Below, in pieces: positions 19,219 through 28,460 of a stretch of 64,000 bases of DNA. Within the stretch, counting starts at the first letter, position 1. The number at the start of each line of letters is the position of its first letter. The notes beneath the pieces are model-generated. The model saw nothing but the letters and a program-made list of their open reading frames with translations, did no database searches and was not told the origin of the DNA. The translations under genes and the position numbers were made by a program. Source of the stretch: an uncultured Clostridia bacterium. Lineage in GTDB: Bacteria > Bacillota > Clostridia > Christensenellales > UBA1242. The stretch lies in contig CALWEA010000005.1 of assembly GCA_944376905.1 (NCBI GenBank), forward strand, positions 1 through 64,000, given 5' to 3'.

Positions 19219-19368
19219 TGTAATTAAAAATATTTCCTTTTCTTAAGACAGCAAGTTGTTGTAAAATTTAAATGCAACGTAAAATTGAAAGGTTACTTGC
19301 CGAGGAAAAACAAAGGTTTGATATATCAACCTTTTGGCTTTTTCTTCGGCTAAAAGGTTTTATTTTTT
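19219..19368 (+). ncRNA. L10 leader (ribosomal protein attenuator)
   Basis: This is a cis-acting leader that binds the L10(L12)4 complex, known from Firmicutes. GCAAGT (19251) pairs with ACTTGC (19295). GCCGAGGAAAAA (19299-19310) pairs over 12 positions with TTTTTCTTCGGC, enclosing a hairpin AAAGGTT/AACCTTT. Against that fold, AACCTTTT (19328-19335) can pair with AAAAGGTT (19352-19359) and is followed by T's to 19368, a classic terminator. The two folds share the same bases, so excess L10 should favour termination ahead of rplJ. Confidence 0.8.
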
Positions 19369-19415
19369 ATTGCACACATAAATTAATTTAATTATTTTTT
19401 AAAAGGAGGCAAATT

Positions 19416-19931
19416 TTGAGCGCAAATTTAGAAGCAAAAAAACTTATAGTTGAAGAAATTAAAAATAAAATTTCAAGCGCAAAATCAATTGCTTTCGTAG
19501 ACTATCGCGGTTTAACTGTTAAAGAAGACTTTAAAATGCGTAAGGCTTTTCGTGAGGCTGGTGGCGAATATAAAGTTTATAAAAATCGTTTGATGCTTCG
19601 TGCATTAAATGAACTTGGCATAACTGGTTGTGATAAATTTTTAGAGGGAACAACTGCTGTTGCTTTTAGTAATAAAGATGAAGTAGCTATTCCAAAAATC
19701 TTATTAGAAACAGCCAAAGAAACCCAAAAACTTCAAGTTAAATTTGGCATTGTAGATGGCAAGGCGATAGATGCAAATGCAATAGAAACTCTCGCAAAAC
19801 TACCATCAAAAGAAACCCTTGTTGCTATGCTTCTTGGGCTTCTTCAAACCCCTGCACGCAATACTGTTTGTGTGCTTAGTGCGCCAGCACGAGGTTTGGT
19901 AACCGCTTTAAGTGAAGTTGCAAAAAAATAA
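19416..19931 (+). CDS. rplJ: 50S ribosomal protein L10
   Basis: L10 anchors the L7/L12 stalk to 23S rRNA. The N-terminal RNA-binding domain carries SAKSIAFVDYRGLTV, KVYKNRLMLRAL and FLEGTTAVAFS; the C-terminal helix that binds L12 dimers is present, and the length of 171 is normal. It starts with TTG at 19416, nine bases after the AAGGAGG site. The gene stands after the L10 leader and 148 bases before rplL; L1 and L11, often upstream, are not adjacent here, so the rplKA-rplJL cluster is split. Confidence 0.96.
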   Translation: MSANLEAKKLIVEEIKNKISSAKSIAFVDYRGLTVKEDFKMRKAFREAGGEYKVYKNRLMLRALNELGITGCDKFLEGTTAVAFSNKDEVAIPKILLETAKETQKLQVKFGIVDGKAIDANAIETLAKLPSKETLVAMLLGLLQTPARNTVCVLSAPARGLVTALSEVAKK

Positions 19932-20079
19932 TTGCAAATAGTGTAGTAGGATTGTAATCTTATTTTTAATCAACCAATTATTAGTTATTGAATTAATTTT
20001 TAATTTATAAAAATTAAATGCAAATTAATAATAAATAGTAAAAATAATTAAAATAAAATTTTTTTAAAGGAGATTTAAA

Positions 20080-20457
20080 ATGGCAGACTTAAATAAAATT
20101 GTTGAAGATATTAAAACATTAACTATTGTTGAAGTTAGTGAACTTGTTAAAAAATTAGAAGAAGAATTTGGTGTTAGTGCAGCAGCACCAGCTATGGTTG
20201 CAGCAGTTCCAGCACAAGGCGCAGCAGCTCCAGCAGCAGAAGAAAAAAGTGAATTCACAGTTGTTCTTAAAGAAGCAGGAGCAAATAAAATTGCTGTTAT
20301 TAAAGTTGTTCGTGAAATTACAGGTTTGGGACTTAGCGAAGCTAAAGCTTTAGTTGACAATGCTCCATCAAACATTAAAGAAAATGTTCAAACAGAAGAA
20401 GCAAAATCTATTGAAGCTAAACTTAAAGAAGCTGGCGCAACAGTTGAACTTAAATAA
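20080..20457 (+). CDS. rplL: 50S ribosomal protein L7/L12
   Basis: L7/L12 forms the mobile stalk that recruits translation GTPases. It has an N-terminal dimerisation helix pair, an Ala-rich hinge ([20 protein letters not shown]) and the C-terminal domain with [38 protein letters not shown]. The length of 125 is normal. AAAGGAGA precedes the ATG. It is co-transcribed with rplJ and closed by the terminator at 20497; rpoB does not follow directly. Confidence 0.97.
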   Translation: MADLNKIVEDIKTLTIVEVSELVKKLEEEFGVSAAAPAMVAAVPAQGAAAPAAEEKSEFTVVLKEAGANKIAVIKVVREITGLGLSEAKALVDNAPSNIKENVQTEEAKSIEAKLKEAGATVELK

Positions 20458-20496
20458 GTTTTTAATAGTTTAATTAATTTATGTGTAAAAAAGTAA

Positions 20497-20525
20497 AACA
20501 TCGAGGTTTCGATGTTTTTTTATTA
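20497..20525 (+). terminator. Terminator after rplL
   Basis: AAAACATCGA pairs with TCGATGTTTT around a GGTT loop, and the run of T continues for three bases. It is the tidy end of the rplJL operon. The stretch from here to 20843 is AT-rich, with short ATATAAAATTAAA-like repeats and nothing else that I can support. Confidence 0.85.
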
Positions 20526-20843
20526 ATTTAATTTAAATAAATCTTAATTTTTTTATATTTTCAAAAATTTTTTTTAAATATTAATTAATGTTTTAAATAT
20601 ATAACCTATAAAATTTTAAATTATTTTTTTTATTTTATCTTATTTGGAATAATATTACTTATTTATGTTTTATATTACTTTTTATGTAAATCTTATTCTT
20701 TGATTTGTTTGATATAAAATTAAATTATATAAAATTAAATCATATAAAATAAAATTATATAAAATTAAGTGATATGTTTTATGTAAATTTTATAAAAATA
20801 AAAATTATAAAAATAATAAATAAAAATACTTCTTTGGTTTTAG

Positions 20844-20872
20844 TTGCAAGGTTTTTTGTTTTCGTGTATAAT
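20844..20872 (+). promoter_or_regulatory. Promoter of lepA-hemW
   Basis: TTGCAA at 20844-20849 and TATAAT at 20867-20872 with a 17-base spacer. The leader to the lepA ATG would be about 180 bases of AT-rich sequence. Confidence 0.65.
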
Positions 20873-21059
20873 GTAAATTAAATTATTAGAATGTAAACAA
20901 ATTAAAATTCTAATTAAAATAATCAATTCAAAGAGATGATTAAAATAATTGTAAGTTTATATTTTTAATATAAAATGATAAAACATTGAAATAATAAAAT
21001 TATTGAATTTCAAATCACATTAAAAAATTTAATATAATTTTTGTAAATAAGGATTATAA

Positions 21060-22868
21060 ATGAGTAGACAAGATAAAATAAGAAATTTTTGTATTATTGC
21101 ACACATAGACCATGGTAAAAGCACATTGGCAGATCGTTTGATTGAAAAAACAGGAACAGTAAGTCAGCGAGATATGGAAAATCAACTTTTAGATAGTATG
21201 GAATTAGAAAAAGAAAGAGGGATTACTATTAAATTAACGCCAACTAGAATGTACTATAATTTTGAGGGTGAAGAATATATTTTAAATTTAATTGACACTC
21301 CTGGTCATGTTGATTTTACTTATGAAGTTTCTCGTTCTTTGGCAGCGTGTGAGGGGGCTATTTTGGTTGTTGATGCAAGTCAGGGTGTTGAAGCTCAAAC
21401 TTTGGCCAATACTTATCTTGCTTTGGATAGTGATTTGGAAATAATTCCTGTTATAAATAAAATAGATTTGCCTAGTGCAAGGGTTGAGGAAGTTAAAAAA
21501 GAAATTGAAGAAGTAATTGGTTTGTCAACAAAAGATATACCTTTAATTTCTGCAAAAGAAGGTTTAAACATTGAAGATGTTTTAAAAGCAATAGTTAAAA
21601 AAATTCCAGCTCCAAAAGGAGATGAGGAGAAGCCTCTTAAAGCACTTATTTTTGATAGTTTTTATGATAACTTTAAAGGTGCAATTAGTTTGGTTAGAAT
21701 TGTTGACGGTGAAGTTTCTATTGGAACAAAAATAAAAATGATGTCAACAAATAAAGTTTATGAAGTTACTGAAGTTGGTTTTTTTACTCCACAAATGAAA
21801 CCTAGTAAAATGTTAATGGCGGGGGAAGTTGGTTATATTTCTGCAAGTATCAAAAATGTTGCAGACACAAAAGTTGGAGACACTATTACACTGGCAGAAA
21901 ATGGTGCAAATGATGCTTTGCCTGGATATAAACAAGTTCAACCAGTTGTTTTTTGTGGGATTTTTTGCGTTGATGGCTCAAAATATCAAGACTTAAAAGA
22001 TGCTTTAGAAAAATTAAAATTAAATGACGCATCGCTTGAATTTTCTCCGGAAGTTTCACAGGCGTTGGGATTTGGTTTTAGATGTGGGTTTTTGGGACTT
22101 TTACACATGGAAATTATAACCGAAAGATTAGAACGTGAATTTAATCTTGAAATTATAACTACTGCGCCTGGTGTTAGTTATAATGTTTACAAAACAAATG
22201 GTGATGTTCTTAAAATATCTAATCCAACAAACTTGCCTCAACCTCAGGAAATAGATTATATTGAAGAGCCAATGGTTAAATTACAAATTTTTACTCCTCC
22301 TGAATTTGTTGGTGGAATAATGGATTTGTGTAAGGATAAACGTGGGGAATATTTGGATATGCAGTATTTAGATGCAAAGCGTGTTCGAATGGAATACAAA
22401 ATGCCTTTAAATGAAATGATTTATGATTTTTTTGATAGTTTAAAATCTAGAACAAAAGGTTATGCGAGTTTAGATTATGAGTTGGCTGGTTTTGAAAAAA
22501 GTAATCTTGTTAGATTAGATATTCTATTAAAAGGTGAAATTTGTGATGCTTTATCTTTAATTGTTCATAAAGATAAGGCTTATTCACGAGGTAGGGGAAT
22601 TGCGGAAAAATTAAAAAGAGTTATACCTCGTCAACTGTTTGAAGTTCCTATTCAAGCATGTATTGGAACTAAGGTTATTGCAAGGGAAACTATTAGTGCA
22701 CTTCGTAAGGATGTTTTGGCAAAATGTTATGGTGGAGATATAACTCGAAAAAGAAAATTGTTAGAGAAACAAAAAGAAGGTAAAAAAAGAATGCGTCAAA
22801 TTGGTAGTGTTCAACTTCCAAGTGAGGCTTTTATGAGTATTTTAAAAATTGACGATGAAAATTCGTAA
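21060..22868 (+). CDS. lepA: Elongation factor 4 (LepA)
   Basis: LepA is a translation GTPase that acts on stalled or initiating ribosomes. The GTPase motifs are in order: AHIDHGKST (G1), RGITIK (G2), DTPGHVD (G3), NKIDLP (G4) and SAKEG (G5). The LepA-specific C-terminal domain ([21 protein letters not shown]) closes the protein, and 602 residues is the usual length. ATG at 21060 follows AAGGATT. The next gene starts 14 bases after the stop, and the lepA-hemW pair is conserved in Firmicutes. Confidence 0.97.
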   Translation: MSRQDKIRNFCIIAHIDHGKSTLADRLIEKTGTVSQRDMENQLLDSMELEKERGITIKLTPTRMYYNFEGEEYILNLIDTPGHVDFTYEVSRSLAACEGAILVVDASQGVEAQTLANTYLALDSDLEIIPVINKIDLPSARVEEVKKEIEEVIGLSTKDIPLISAKEGLNIEDVLKAIVKKIPAPKGDEEKPLKALIFDSFYDNFKGAISLVRIVDGEVSIGTKIKMMSTNKVYEVTEVGFFTPQMKPSKMLMAGEVGYISASIKNVADTKVGDTITLAENGANDALPGYKQVQPVVFCGIFCVDGSKYQDLKDALEKLKLNDASLEFSPEVSQALGFGFRCGFLGLLHMEIITERLEREFNLEIITTAPGVSYNVYKTNGDVLKISNPTNLPQPQEIDYIEEPMVKLQIFTPPEFVGGIMDLCKDKRGEYLDMQYLDAKRVRMEYKMPLNEMIYDFFDSLKSRTKGYASLDYELAGFEKSNLVRLDILLKGEICDALSLIVHKDKAYSRGRGIAEKLKRVIPRQLFEVPIQACIGTKVIARETISALRKDVLAKCYGGDITRKRKLLEKQKEGKKRMRQIGSVQLPSEAFMSILKIDDENS

Positions 22869-22882
22869 TTATTGGGTTTTTT

Positions 22883-24085
22883 ATGATTAATCAAAAAAAT
22901 TTTTTTGGGGTTTATGTTCATATTCCTTTTTGTGATAGTAAGTGTTTATATTGTAACTTTGTTTCCCAGTGTTGTGTTGATGAAAATCTTAAAATTCAGT
23001 ATTTCAATGCAATCCATAAAGAGATTCTTGCTGATGCATTAAATGTTCAAAATAATAAACATTCTTTTAATTATGTTAAAAATACTAATGACAACAAAAA
23101 AACATTAAAAAAATTAATTAATAGCGTTTATTTTGGTGGCGGAACTCCTTCTTGTGTAAAAACTAAATATATTATTGATACTTTAATTTTACTAAAAAAT
23201 GTTTTTATTTTTGCGCCTAATGCTGAAATAAGTATAGAGTGTAATCCTTGTTCCGTTAATAGAAAAAAATTATTGGATTTAAAAAATGCGGGATTTAACA
23301 GAATAAGTATTGGTGCGCAAAGTTTTTTTCAAGAAGAATTAAATTTTTTAGGTAGAAAACATACTGTTAAACAAATATTTGATGCTGTTAAAATTGCTAA
23401 AAGTGTTGGATTTGAAAATATAAGTTTAGATTTAATTGTTGGGTCAAGTTTTAATATTGATTATAAAAAATTAGAAAATGAAATTATTAAAGCAAAAAAT
23501 GCTGGTGTTAAACATTTTTCTGTTTATATGCTGACTTTTGAAAAAAACACTCCACTTTTTGAGTTGGTTCAAAATGGATTAAAAAAACTTCCTGATGATG
23601 ACATTGTTATCAGGCAATTTAATTACATTCAAAAAATTTTACGAAAACATGGTTTTTTAAAATATGAAGTTTCGAATTTTGCAAATAAGGGTTATGAATG
23701 TAAACATAATTTAAATTATTGGCAATTAGGCAATTATATTGCTTATGGTGTTGCTGGTTGTAGTTTTATTGATGATGCTCGAAGTTATTTAACTTATGAT
23801 ATAAAAAAATATGTTGATATTATAGAAAAAGGTGTTAAAAAAGAAGATTATACTTTTGATTATTTGAGTTTAGAAACTAAAGATTTAGAGTATATTATGC
23901 TTGGTTTACGCTTAACTAAAGGAATTGAATTAAATAAAATTAAAACCATTAATTTACAAAATAAAAAATCTGTTATCAACGAACTTGTTGGTTTGAAACT
24001 TATAAAATATAAAAACAATAAAATAAAATTAACATGTAAGGGTTTTTCTCTTATTAATCAAATTATTTTAAAATTGATTTCATAA
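22883..24085 (+). CDS. hemW: HemW-type radical SAM protein
   Basis: HemW is a radical SAM relative of HemN thought to act as a haem chaperone rather than as an oxidase. The motif VHIPFCDSKCLYCNF gives Cys17, Cys21 and Cys24; the GGGTPS motif, IECNP and the family segment RISIGAQSF and FSVYMLTFE follow, then CKHNLNYWQLGNYIAYG. Length 400. It is directly after lepA, but the usual hrcA-grpE-dnaK-dnaJ genes do not follow. It ends inside the first copy of a 23-base repeat. Confidence 0.9.
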   Translation: MINQKNFFGVYVHIPFCDSKCLYCNFVSQCCVDENLKIQYFNAIHKEILADALNVQNNKHSFNYVKNTNDNKKTLKKLINSVYFGGGTPSCVKTKYIIDTLILLKNVFIFAPNAEISIECNPCSVNRKKLLDLKNAGFNRISIGAQSFFQEELNFLGRKHTVKQIFDAVKIAKSVGFENISLDLIVGSSFNIDYKKLENEIIKAKNAGVKHFSVYMLTFEKNTPLFELVQNGLKKLPDDDIVIRQFNYIQKILRKHGFLKYEVSNFANKGYECKHNLNYWQLGNYIAYGVAGCSFIDDARSYLTYDIKKYVDIIEKGVKKEDYTFDYLSLETKDLEYIMLGLRLTKGIELNKIKTINLQNKKSVINELVGLKLIKYKNNKIKLTCKGFSLINQIILKLIS

Positions 24086-24128
24086 AATTGATTTTATAAA
24101 AATAATTTCATAAAATTGATTTTATAAA
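24078..24128 (+). repeat. Tandem 23-base repeat at the end of hemW
   Basis: Two identical 23-base copies (24078-24100 and 24106-24128) with 5 bases between begin in the last codons of hemW. Each contains the dyad ATAAAAT-TG-ATTTTAT, so each could form a hairpin. No T-tract follows. Confidence 0.6.
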
Positions 24129-24263
24129 TCAATGTTGTATGCGTTAAATTTTATTTTTATGATTGTTTAAGTTTTTGACTTAAATTTATTGAAATCACAT
24201 AAAAGACATTTGTTTTAATTATAGAATAAAATAAAAATTATAAAAAAAATTTTTATTATTTTA

Positions 24264-24292
24264 TTGATTTTTTTTATATCGTGTGATATAAT
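24264..24292 (+). promoter_or_regulatory. Promoter of the ylxM-ffh cluster
   Basis: TTGATT at 24264-24269 and TATAAT at 24287-24292, spaced by 17 bases. The predicted start falls near 24299, inside the dyad described next. Confidence 0.6.
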
Positions 24293-24293
24293 G

Positions 24294-24318
24294 CAACCAT
24301 GTAAACCCTGCATGGTTG
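24294..24318. promoter_or_regulatory. Eight-base inverted repeat overlapping the start site
   Basis: CAACCATG (24294-24301) and CATGGTTG (24311-24318) are exact complements around a 9-base spacer. It lies two bases after the -10 box, where an operator would block initiation; as RNA only a part would be transcribed. The binding protein is unknown. Confidence 0.5.
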
Positions 24319-24389
24319 ACAAATTTATTGATAGTTTTTGTGTTAAATAAGTTGTTTTGTTAAGTAAACGTGGATAGTAAAGGGGAAAA

Positions 24390-24773
24390 ATGAATCTTGA
24401 TGAATTTGTTAGACAAGTTAAACTTTTTGAAATTTATCAAACTTTGTTAAAGCCAAATCAAAAAGAAGTTTTAGCATTGTATTTGGAAAAAAATTTTTCC
24501 ATCTCAGAAATTGCACAAATAAAAAATACTTCTCGCCAAGCAATTTTTAAAACGATAACAAATTCATTGAGAAATATTGAAGAACTTGAATCTTTATTAG
24601 GTTTTTTAAAAAAACAAAATATTTTTTTTAATAATTATAAAAGTATCGAACAATGTTTAAACGAATTGCTAAAAATTATTGAAAAAGAAGATAATTTGCT
24701 TTTAAAAAATGATTTGCTTAATAATATTTCAAAACTGCAAAAAACAATCAATAAAATGAAAGAGGAGGTTTAA
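24390..24773 (+). CDS. ylxM: YlxM family sigma-like HTH protein of the SRP cluster
   Basis: YlxM is a small helix-turn-helix protein that resembles sigma region 4 and accompanies ffh in Gram-positives, where it influences SRP function. Residues 15-65 carry KPNQKEVLALYLEKNFSISE and the recognition helix TSRQAIFKTI. The second half is a predicted coiled helix. It ends immediately before the ffh ATG, with the ffh ribosome site inside its last codons, so translation is coupled. ATG at 24390 follows AAAGGGG. ftsY, the usual upstream partner, is absent. Confidence 0.88.
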   Translation: MNLDEFVRQVKLFEIYQTLLKPNQKEVLALYLEKNFSISEIAQIKNTSRQAIFKTITNSLRNIEELESLLGFLKKQNIFFNNYKSIEQCLNELLKIIEKEDNLLLKNDLLNNISKLQKTINKMKEEV

Positions 24774-26090
24774 ATGGCTTTATTTTCTGGTTTAAGTGAA
24801 AGATTGGGGCATATTTTTAGCAAATTGACAAAACGAGGAAAGTTAACTTCTCTTGAAATAAAAGATGCAATGCGTCAAGTTAGAGTTGCTCTTTTGGAAG
24901 CGGATGTAAACTATTTGGTTGCAAAAGATTTTGTTAACAAAGTTTCAGAAAAGGCTCTTGGTGAAGAAGTTTTAAACAGTTTAACACCTGCCCAACAAGT
25001 TATAAAAATTGTTAAAGATGAAATGGTTGAACTTATGGGTAGTGGAAATTCTAAACTTCTTGTAAGTCCAAAACCTCCAACAGTCATAATGATGTGTGGA
25101 TTACAGGGCGCTGGTAAAACGACAATGTGTGGAAAATTAGGCGCTTATCTTAAAAAAACAGGAAAGAAACCTTTGTTGGTTGCTTGTGATATTTATCGTC
25201 CAGCAGCAATTAATCAACTTCAAGTTGTTGGAAAACAAGCAAATGTAATGGTTTTTGAAAAGGGACTACAAAATCCTGTTAAAACAGCAAAGCAAGCAGT
25301 TGATTTTGCTTTGAGTCAAAATTTAGATACTATCATTTTGGATACAGCAGGTCGTTTGCATATCAATGAAGAATTGATGGAAGAGTTGCAAAAAATAAAA
25401 AAAGAAACAAATCCGGTTGAAATTTTGTTAGTTGTTGATGCTATGACTGGTCAAGATGCTGTTACTGTTGCGCAAACATTTAATGAAAAATTGGATATAA
25501 CAGGTGTTGTTTTATCTAAATTAGATGGTGATACGCGTGGTGGTGCGGCATTATCAATAAAATCCATAACAGGAAAGCCAATTAAATTTTCTAGTGTTGG
25601 TGAAAAAATTGGAGATATTGAACCTTTTTATCCTGATAGAATTGCTTCTAGAATTTTGGGTATGGGAGATGTTTTAACCTTAATTGAAAAAGCGCAAAAT
25701 GCAGTTAGTGAAGAAGAGGCAAAAAAATTAGAAAAAGCATTGCGTGAAAATTCTTTTACATTTGAAGATTATTTGGCGCAGATAGACAATGTTAAAAAAA
25801 TGGGAACAATAAAAGATATTTTAGCAATGTTACCGGCAAATGTTAGTTCAAAATTAAAAGGTTATGATATTGATGAAAGCCAAATAAAAAAGAATAAAGC
25901 AATAATTCAAAGTATGACGGTTAAGGAAAGAAGACACCCAGAACTTATAAAAGGGGGACAAAGAAAGCGTATTGCACTTGGTAGTGGAACGACAATACAA
26001 GATGTTAATGCTTTATTGAAACAATTTGAACAAAGTAAAGAAATGATGAAACAGATGAAGAATAAAAAAGGTTTTAAAGGCTTATTTTGA
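24774..26090 (+). CDS. ffh: Signal recognition particle protein Ffh
   Basis: Ffh is the SRP54 GTPase that binds signal peptides on ribosomes together with SRP RNA. The N domain is followed by the G domain with GLQGAGKTT, the insertion box, DTAGRLH and TKLDG-type (SKLDGDTRGG) motifs, and the Met-rich M domain (MKQMKNKKGFKGLF end). The RNA-binding RRxxIAxGSGT motif is seen as RKRIALGSGTTI. 438 residues is normal. GAGGAGG stands directly ahead of the ATG. No SRP RNA gene is recognised in the window. Confidence 0.97.
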   Translation: MALFSGLSERLGHIFSKLTKRGKLTSLEIKDAMRQVRVALLEADVNYLVAKDFVNKVSEKALGEEVLNSLTPAQQVIKIVKDEMVELMGSGNSKLLVSPKPPTVIMMCGLQGAGKTTMCGKLGAYLKKTGKKPLLVACDIYRPAAINQLQVVGKQANVMVFEKGLQNPVKTAKQAVDFALSQNLDTIILDTAGRLHINEELMEELQKIKKETNPVEILLVVDAMTGQDAVTVAQTFNEKLDITGVVLSKLDGDTRGGAALSIKSITGKPIKFSSVGEKIGDIEPFYPDRIASRILGMGDVLTLIEKAQNAVSEEEAKKLEKALRENSFTFEDYLAQIDNVKKMGTIKDILAMLPANVSSKLKGYDIDESQIKKNKAIIQSMTVKERRHPELIKGGQRKRIALGSGTTIQDVNALLKQFEQSKEMMKQMKNKKGFKGLF

Positions 26091-26218
26091 TTAAATTTTT
26101 AAATCTTTGAACATAATATTTAAATTTTAGTTAGGTATTTGCAGTTAATCATGTTTTTCAAATTTGAATGATGTGATTAAATGAAATATATATTAAATAA
26201 TTTAGGAGGAAAATAATA

Positions 26219-26497
26219 ATGGCAGTTAAAATTCGTTTAACAAGAAAAGGAGATAAGAAATCTCCATTTTATAGAGTGGTTGTTGCAGATTCTGCTTCAC
26301 CAAGAGATGGTAAATTTATTGAACTTTTAGGGACTTATGACCCTTTAAAGAATCCAGCAGAAATTAAATTAGATGCGGATAAAGTTAAAAAATGGATAAG
26401 AAATGGTGCAACACCAACTGATACTGCTCGTGATTTACTTGCACAAGCGGGTTTAATAACAAAAACAACTGGCAAAAAATTTAAAATTGAAGAGTAA
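26219..26497 (+). CDS. rpsP: 30S ribosomal protein S16
   Basis: S16 is an early-assembly small-subunit protein. Typical segments are [39 protein letters not shown] and the [16 protein letters not shown] helix. 92 residues is usual. AGGAGGA precedes the ATG, and the order ffh-rpsP-khpA-rimM-trmD is the standard Firmicutes one. Confidence 0.97.
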   Translation: MAVKIRLTRKGDKKSPFYRVVVADSASPRDGKFIELLGTYDPLKNPAEIKLDADKVKKWIRNGATPTDTARDLLAQAGLITKTTGKKFKIEE

Positions 26498-26532
26498 AAA
26501 CATATTTAATGTTATTTAATTAGGGAATTGTA

Positions 26533-26775
26533 ATGGAAAAAATATTGGAGTATATTGTTAAAAATTTAGTTAAGAATAGCGAAGATGTAAAAGTTGAAAA
26601 AACTGAAAACGAAACTGAAATTCTTTTAAATGTTTTTGTTAACGATGATGATAAAGGGAGAGTTATTGGAAAAGAAGGCAAAATAATTAATAGTTTGCGA
26701 ATTATTATGAAATCTATTACAGGTAAGACCAATAGTTGCAAATCTAATAAAAAAATAGTTATAAAAATTAACTAA
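26533..26775 (+). CDS. khpA: KH-domain RNA-binding protein KhpA (YlqC)
   Basis: A single type II KH domain: DDKGRVIGKEGKIINSLRII contains the GxxG loop (GKEG). KhpA pairs with KhpB/EloR and affects cell elongation and division in Gram-positives. At 80 residues it is normal length. 35 bases after rpsP, with GGGAAT upstream of the ATG. Confidence 0.93.
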   Translation: MEKILEYIVKNLVKNSEDVKVEKTENETEILLNVFVNDDDKGRVIGKEGKIINSLRIIMKSITGKTNSCKSNKKIVIKIN

Positions 26776-26801
26776 TATTTGCCTTTTTTTATAAAAAGTC
26801 T

Positions 26802-27365
26802 ATGAATGATTTTAAAGATTGCGTTAGAAAAATTAATAATGAAGTATTAAAAAGCAACAATTCTAATAAAATTTCTATTGCAAAAGTATTAAAACCACAA
26901 GGATTAAAAGGTGAATTAAAATGTTCGGCATTAATTGAAAATGTTGACCTTTTTTCACGCATCAAAAAAATTTATTGTGAAAATAAAGAATATAAAGTAA
27001 TCTCAGGTATTTATCGCTTGGGATTTGTTTATATATGCTTAGAAAATATTAATAATATTGAAATGGCAGAAAGATTTAGAAATAAAATTTTTTATATAGA
27101 CAAAAATGATTTTGGTGTTTTGGAAAAAGATTCTTATTTTATAGATGATTTAATTAATCTAAAATTGTTTGATGAAAAAAATCAATACATAGGAGATATC
27201 TTAGATGTTGAAAATTATGGGGCGACAGATATTTTAATAGTTAAAGAAAAAGATTCTTGTTTTAGTGTTCCATTTTTAAATAAGATATTTCCCAAAATTG
27301 ATATACAAAATGGTTCGGGTTGTGTTATTCGACAAGAATATGAAAGTAACAAGGTTCGTCCTTGA
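26802..27365 (+). CDS. rimM: 16S rRNA processing protein RimM
   Basis: RimM binds S19 and helps mature the 30S head. The N-terminal barrel starts ISIAKVLKPQGLKGELKC and the PRC-barrel half contains FIDDLINLKLFDEKN and ILDVENYGATDIL. The ATG at 26802 lacks a good ribosome site and adds about 21 residues before the normal family start, with no better start in reach, so the true N-terminus is uncertain. 187 residues. It is 26 bases after khpA. Confidence 0.9.
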   Translation: MNDFKDCVRKINNEVLKSNNSNKISIAKVLKPQGLKGELKCSALIENVDLFSRIKKIYCENKEYKVISGIYRLGFVYICLENINNIEMAERFRNKIFYIDKNDFGVLEKDSYFIDDLINLKLFDEKNQYIGDILDVENYGATDILIVKEKDSCFSVPFLNKIFPKIDIQNGSGCVIRQEYESNKVRP

Positions 27366-27506
27366 TGTTTTATTTGTGTAAATTATTTGAAAATTTATTT
27401 TAAAAAGTTGTGTAAAATTAAACAATAACTAAAAGTAAAAATGAATGAAAAATAATAAAAAACAAAAAATTAAATATGAATTAATTAAAATAATTAGTAG
27501 GTTTGT

Positions 27507-28193
27507 ATGAAAATAGATATTTTAACTCTTTTTCCGGAAATGTTTGATGTTTTAAAACAAAGTATTATTGGACGAGCCGTAGAAAATAAAAATTTACAGA
27601 TTAATGTTATAAATATAAGGGATTTTTCAAAAAATAAACATAAAAAATGCGACGATACCCCTTTTGGTGGTGGGGCTGGTATGGTCATGACTCCACAACC
27701 CTTATACGATGCTATTACTAGCGTAAAAACTCGACAATCGTTAACAATTTTGATGTCGCCTCGGGGAAAAACATTAAATCAGTCATTAGTAAAAGAATTA
27801 AGCGAGGAAAGTCACTTGATTTTGGTGTGTGGGCATTATGAAGGTATTGATGAACGCGTTTCACAATTATGTGTTGATAAAGAAATATCTTTGGGTGATT
27901 TTGTTTTAACAGGTGGTGAGATTCCTGCTATGGCGGTTGTTGATGCTGTTGCTCGTTACATTCCAAATGTAATAACTTCAGAATCGTTAAAAGAAGAGAG
28001 TTTTTCTAATTTTTTATTAGAATATCCTCAGTATACGCGTCCGCAAGAATTTAAGGGAATAAAAGTTCCTGAGGTTTTGATTTCTGGAAATCATAAAAAT
28101 ATTAATGAGTGGCGGTTGAAAAAGTCGTTGAAATTAACAAAAAAATTAAGACCTGATTTATACAAAAAATATAAAAAACAAAAAAATATTTAA
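27507..28193 (+). CDS. trmD: tRNA (guanine-N1)-methyltransferase TrmD
   Basis: TrmD methylates G37 of tRNAs with GG at 36-37 and prevents +1 frameshifting. SPOUT fold with trefoil knot: FGGGAGMVMTPQPL, LVCGHYEGIDERV, and the SAM-site SLGDFVLTGGEIPAM. Length 228. The ribosome site is weak (TAGGT). It is normally followed by rplS; no L19 frame is found in the 267 bases to the next gene. Confidence 0.96.
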   Translation: MKIDILTLFPEMFDVLKQSIIGRAVENKNLQINVINIRDFSKNKHKKCDDTPFGGGAGMVMTPQPLYDAITSVKTRQSLTILMSPRGKTLNQSLVKELSEESHLILVCGHYEGIDERVSQLCVDKEISLGDFVLTGGEIPAMAVVDAVARYIPNVITSESLKEESFSNFLLEYPQYTRPQEFKGIKVPEVLISGNHKNINEWRLKKSLKLTKKLRPDLYKKYKKQKNI

Positions 28194-28460
28194 TTAGATA
28201 AAAATCTAAAAACAATGCATAATATTAAGATATAAAATATAATTTTTATATTTAATAATAATTGTTTAAATTAAAAAATTTATAACAATACTGTATAAAA
28301 ATTACAATTTAAAATAATTAATTTATTATTAGATATTTATCTAAATAAGGTGTAAATTTTATATTATTTGTTTAATTAAGGTTTAAAATTAAATGAAAAT
28401 AAAAAATAATTTATAAGGCAAATATTTTGAATTTCTTGTAAAAAGGAAAAGGGGAAAATT
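28194..28460. other. Spacer with two TTAGAT-type dyads where rplS would be
   Basis: Too short for L19 (about 115 codons). It contains TTAGATAAAAATCTAA at its start and TTAGATATTTATCTAA near 28331; otherwise AT-rich. Confidence 0.4.

Noticed and set aside
20064-20375. Minus-strand frame opposite rplL
   Set aside because: Mirror of the Ala-rich hinge of L7/L12; no ribosome site of its own.
24078-24128. CRISPR array
   Set aside because: Only two copies with a 5-base gap and no cas genes; not an array. No CRISPR was seen anywhere in the window.
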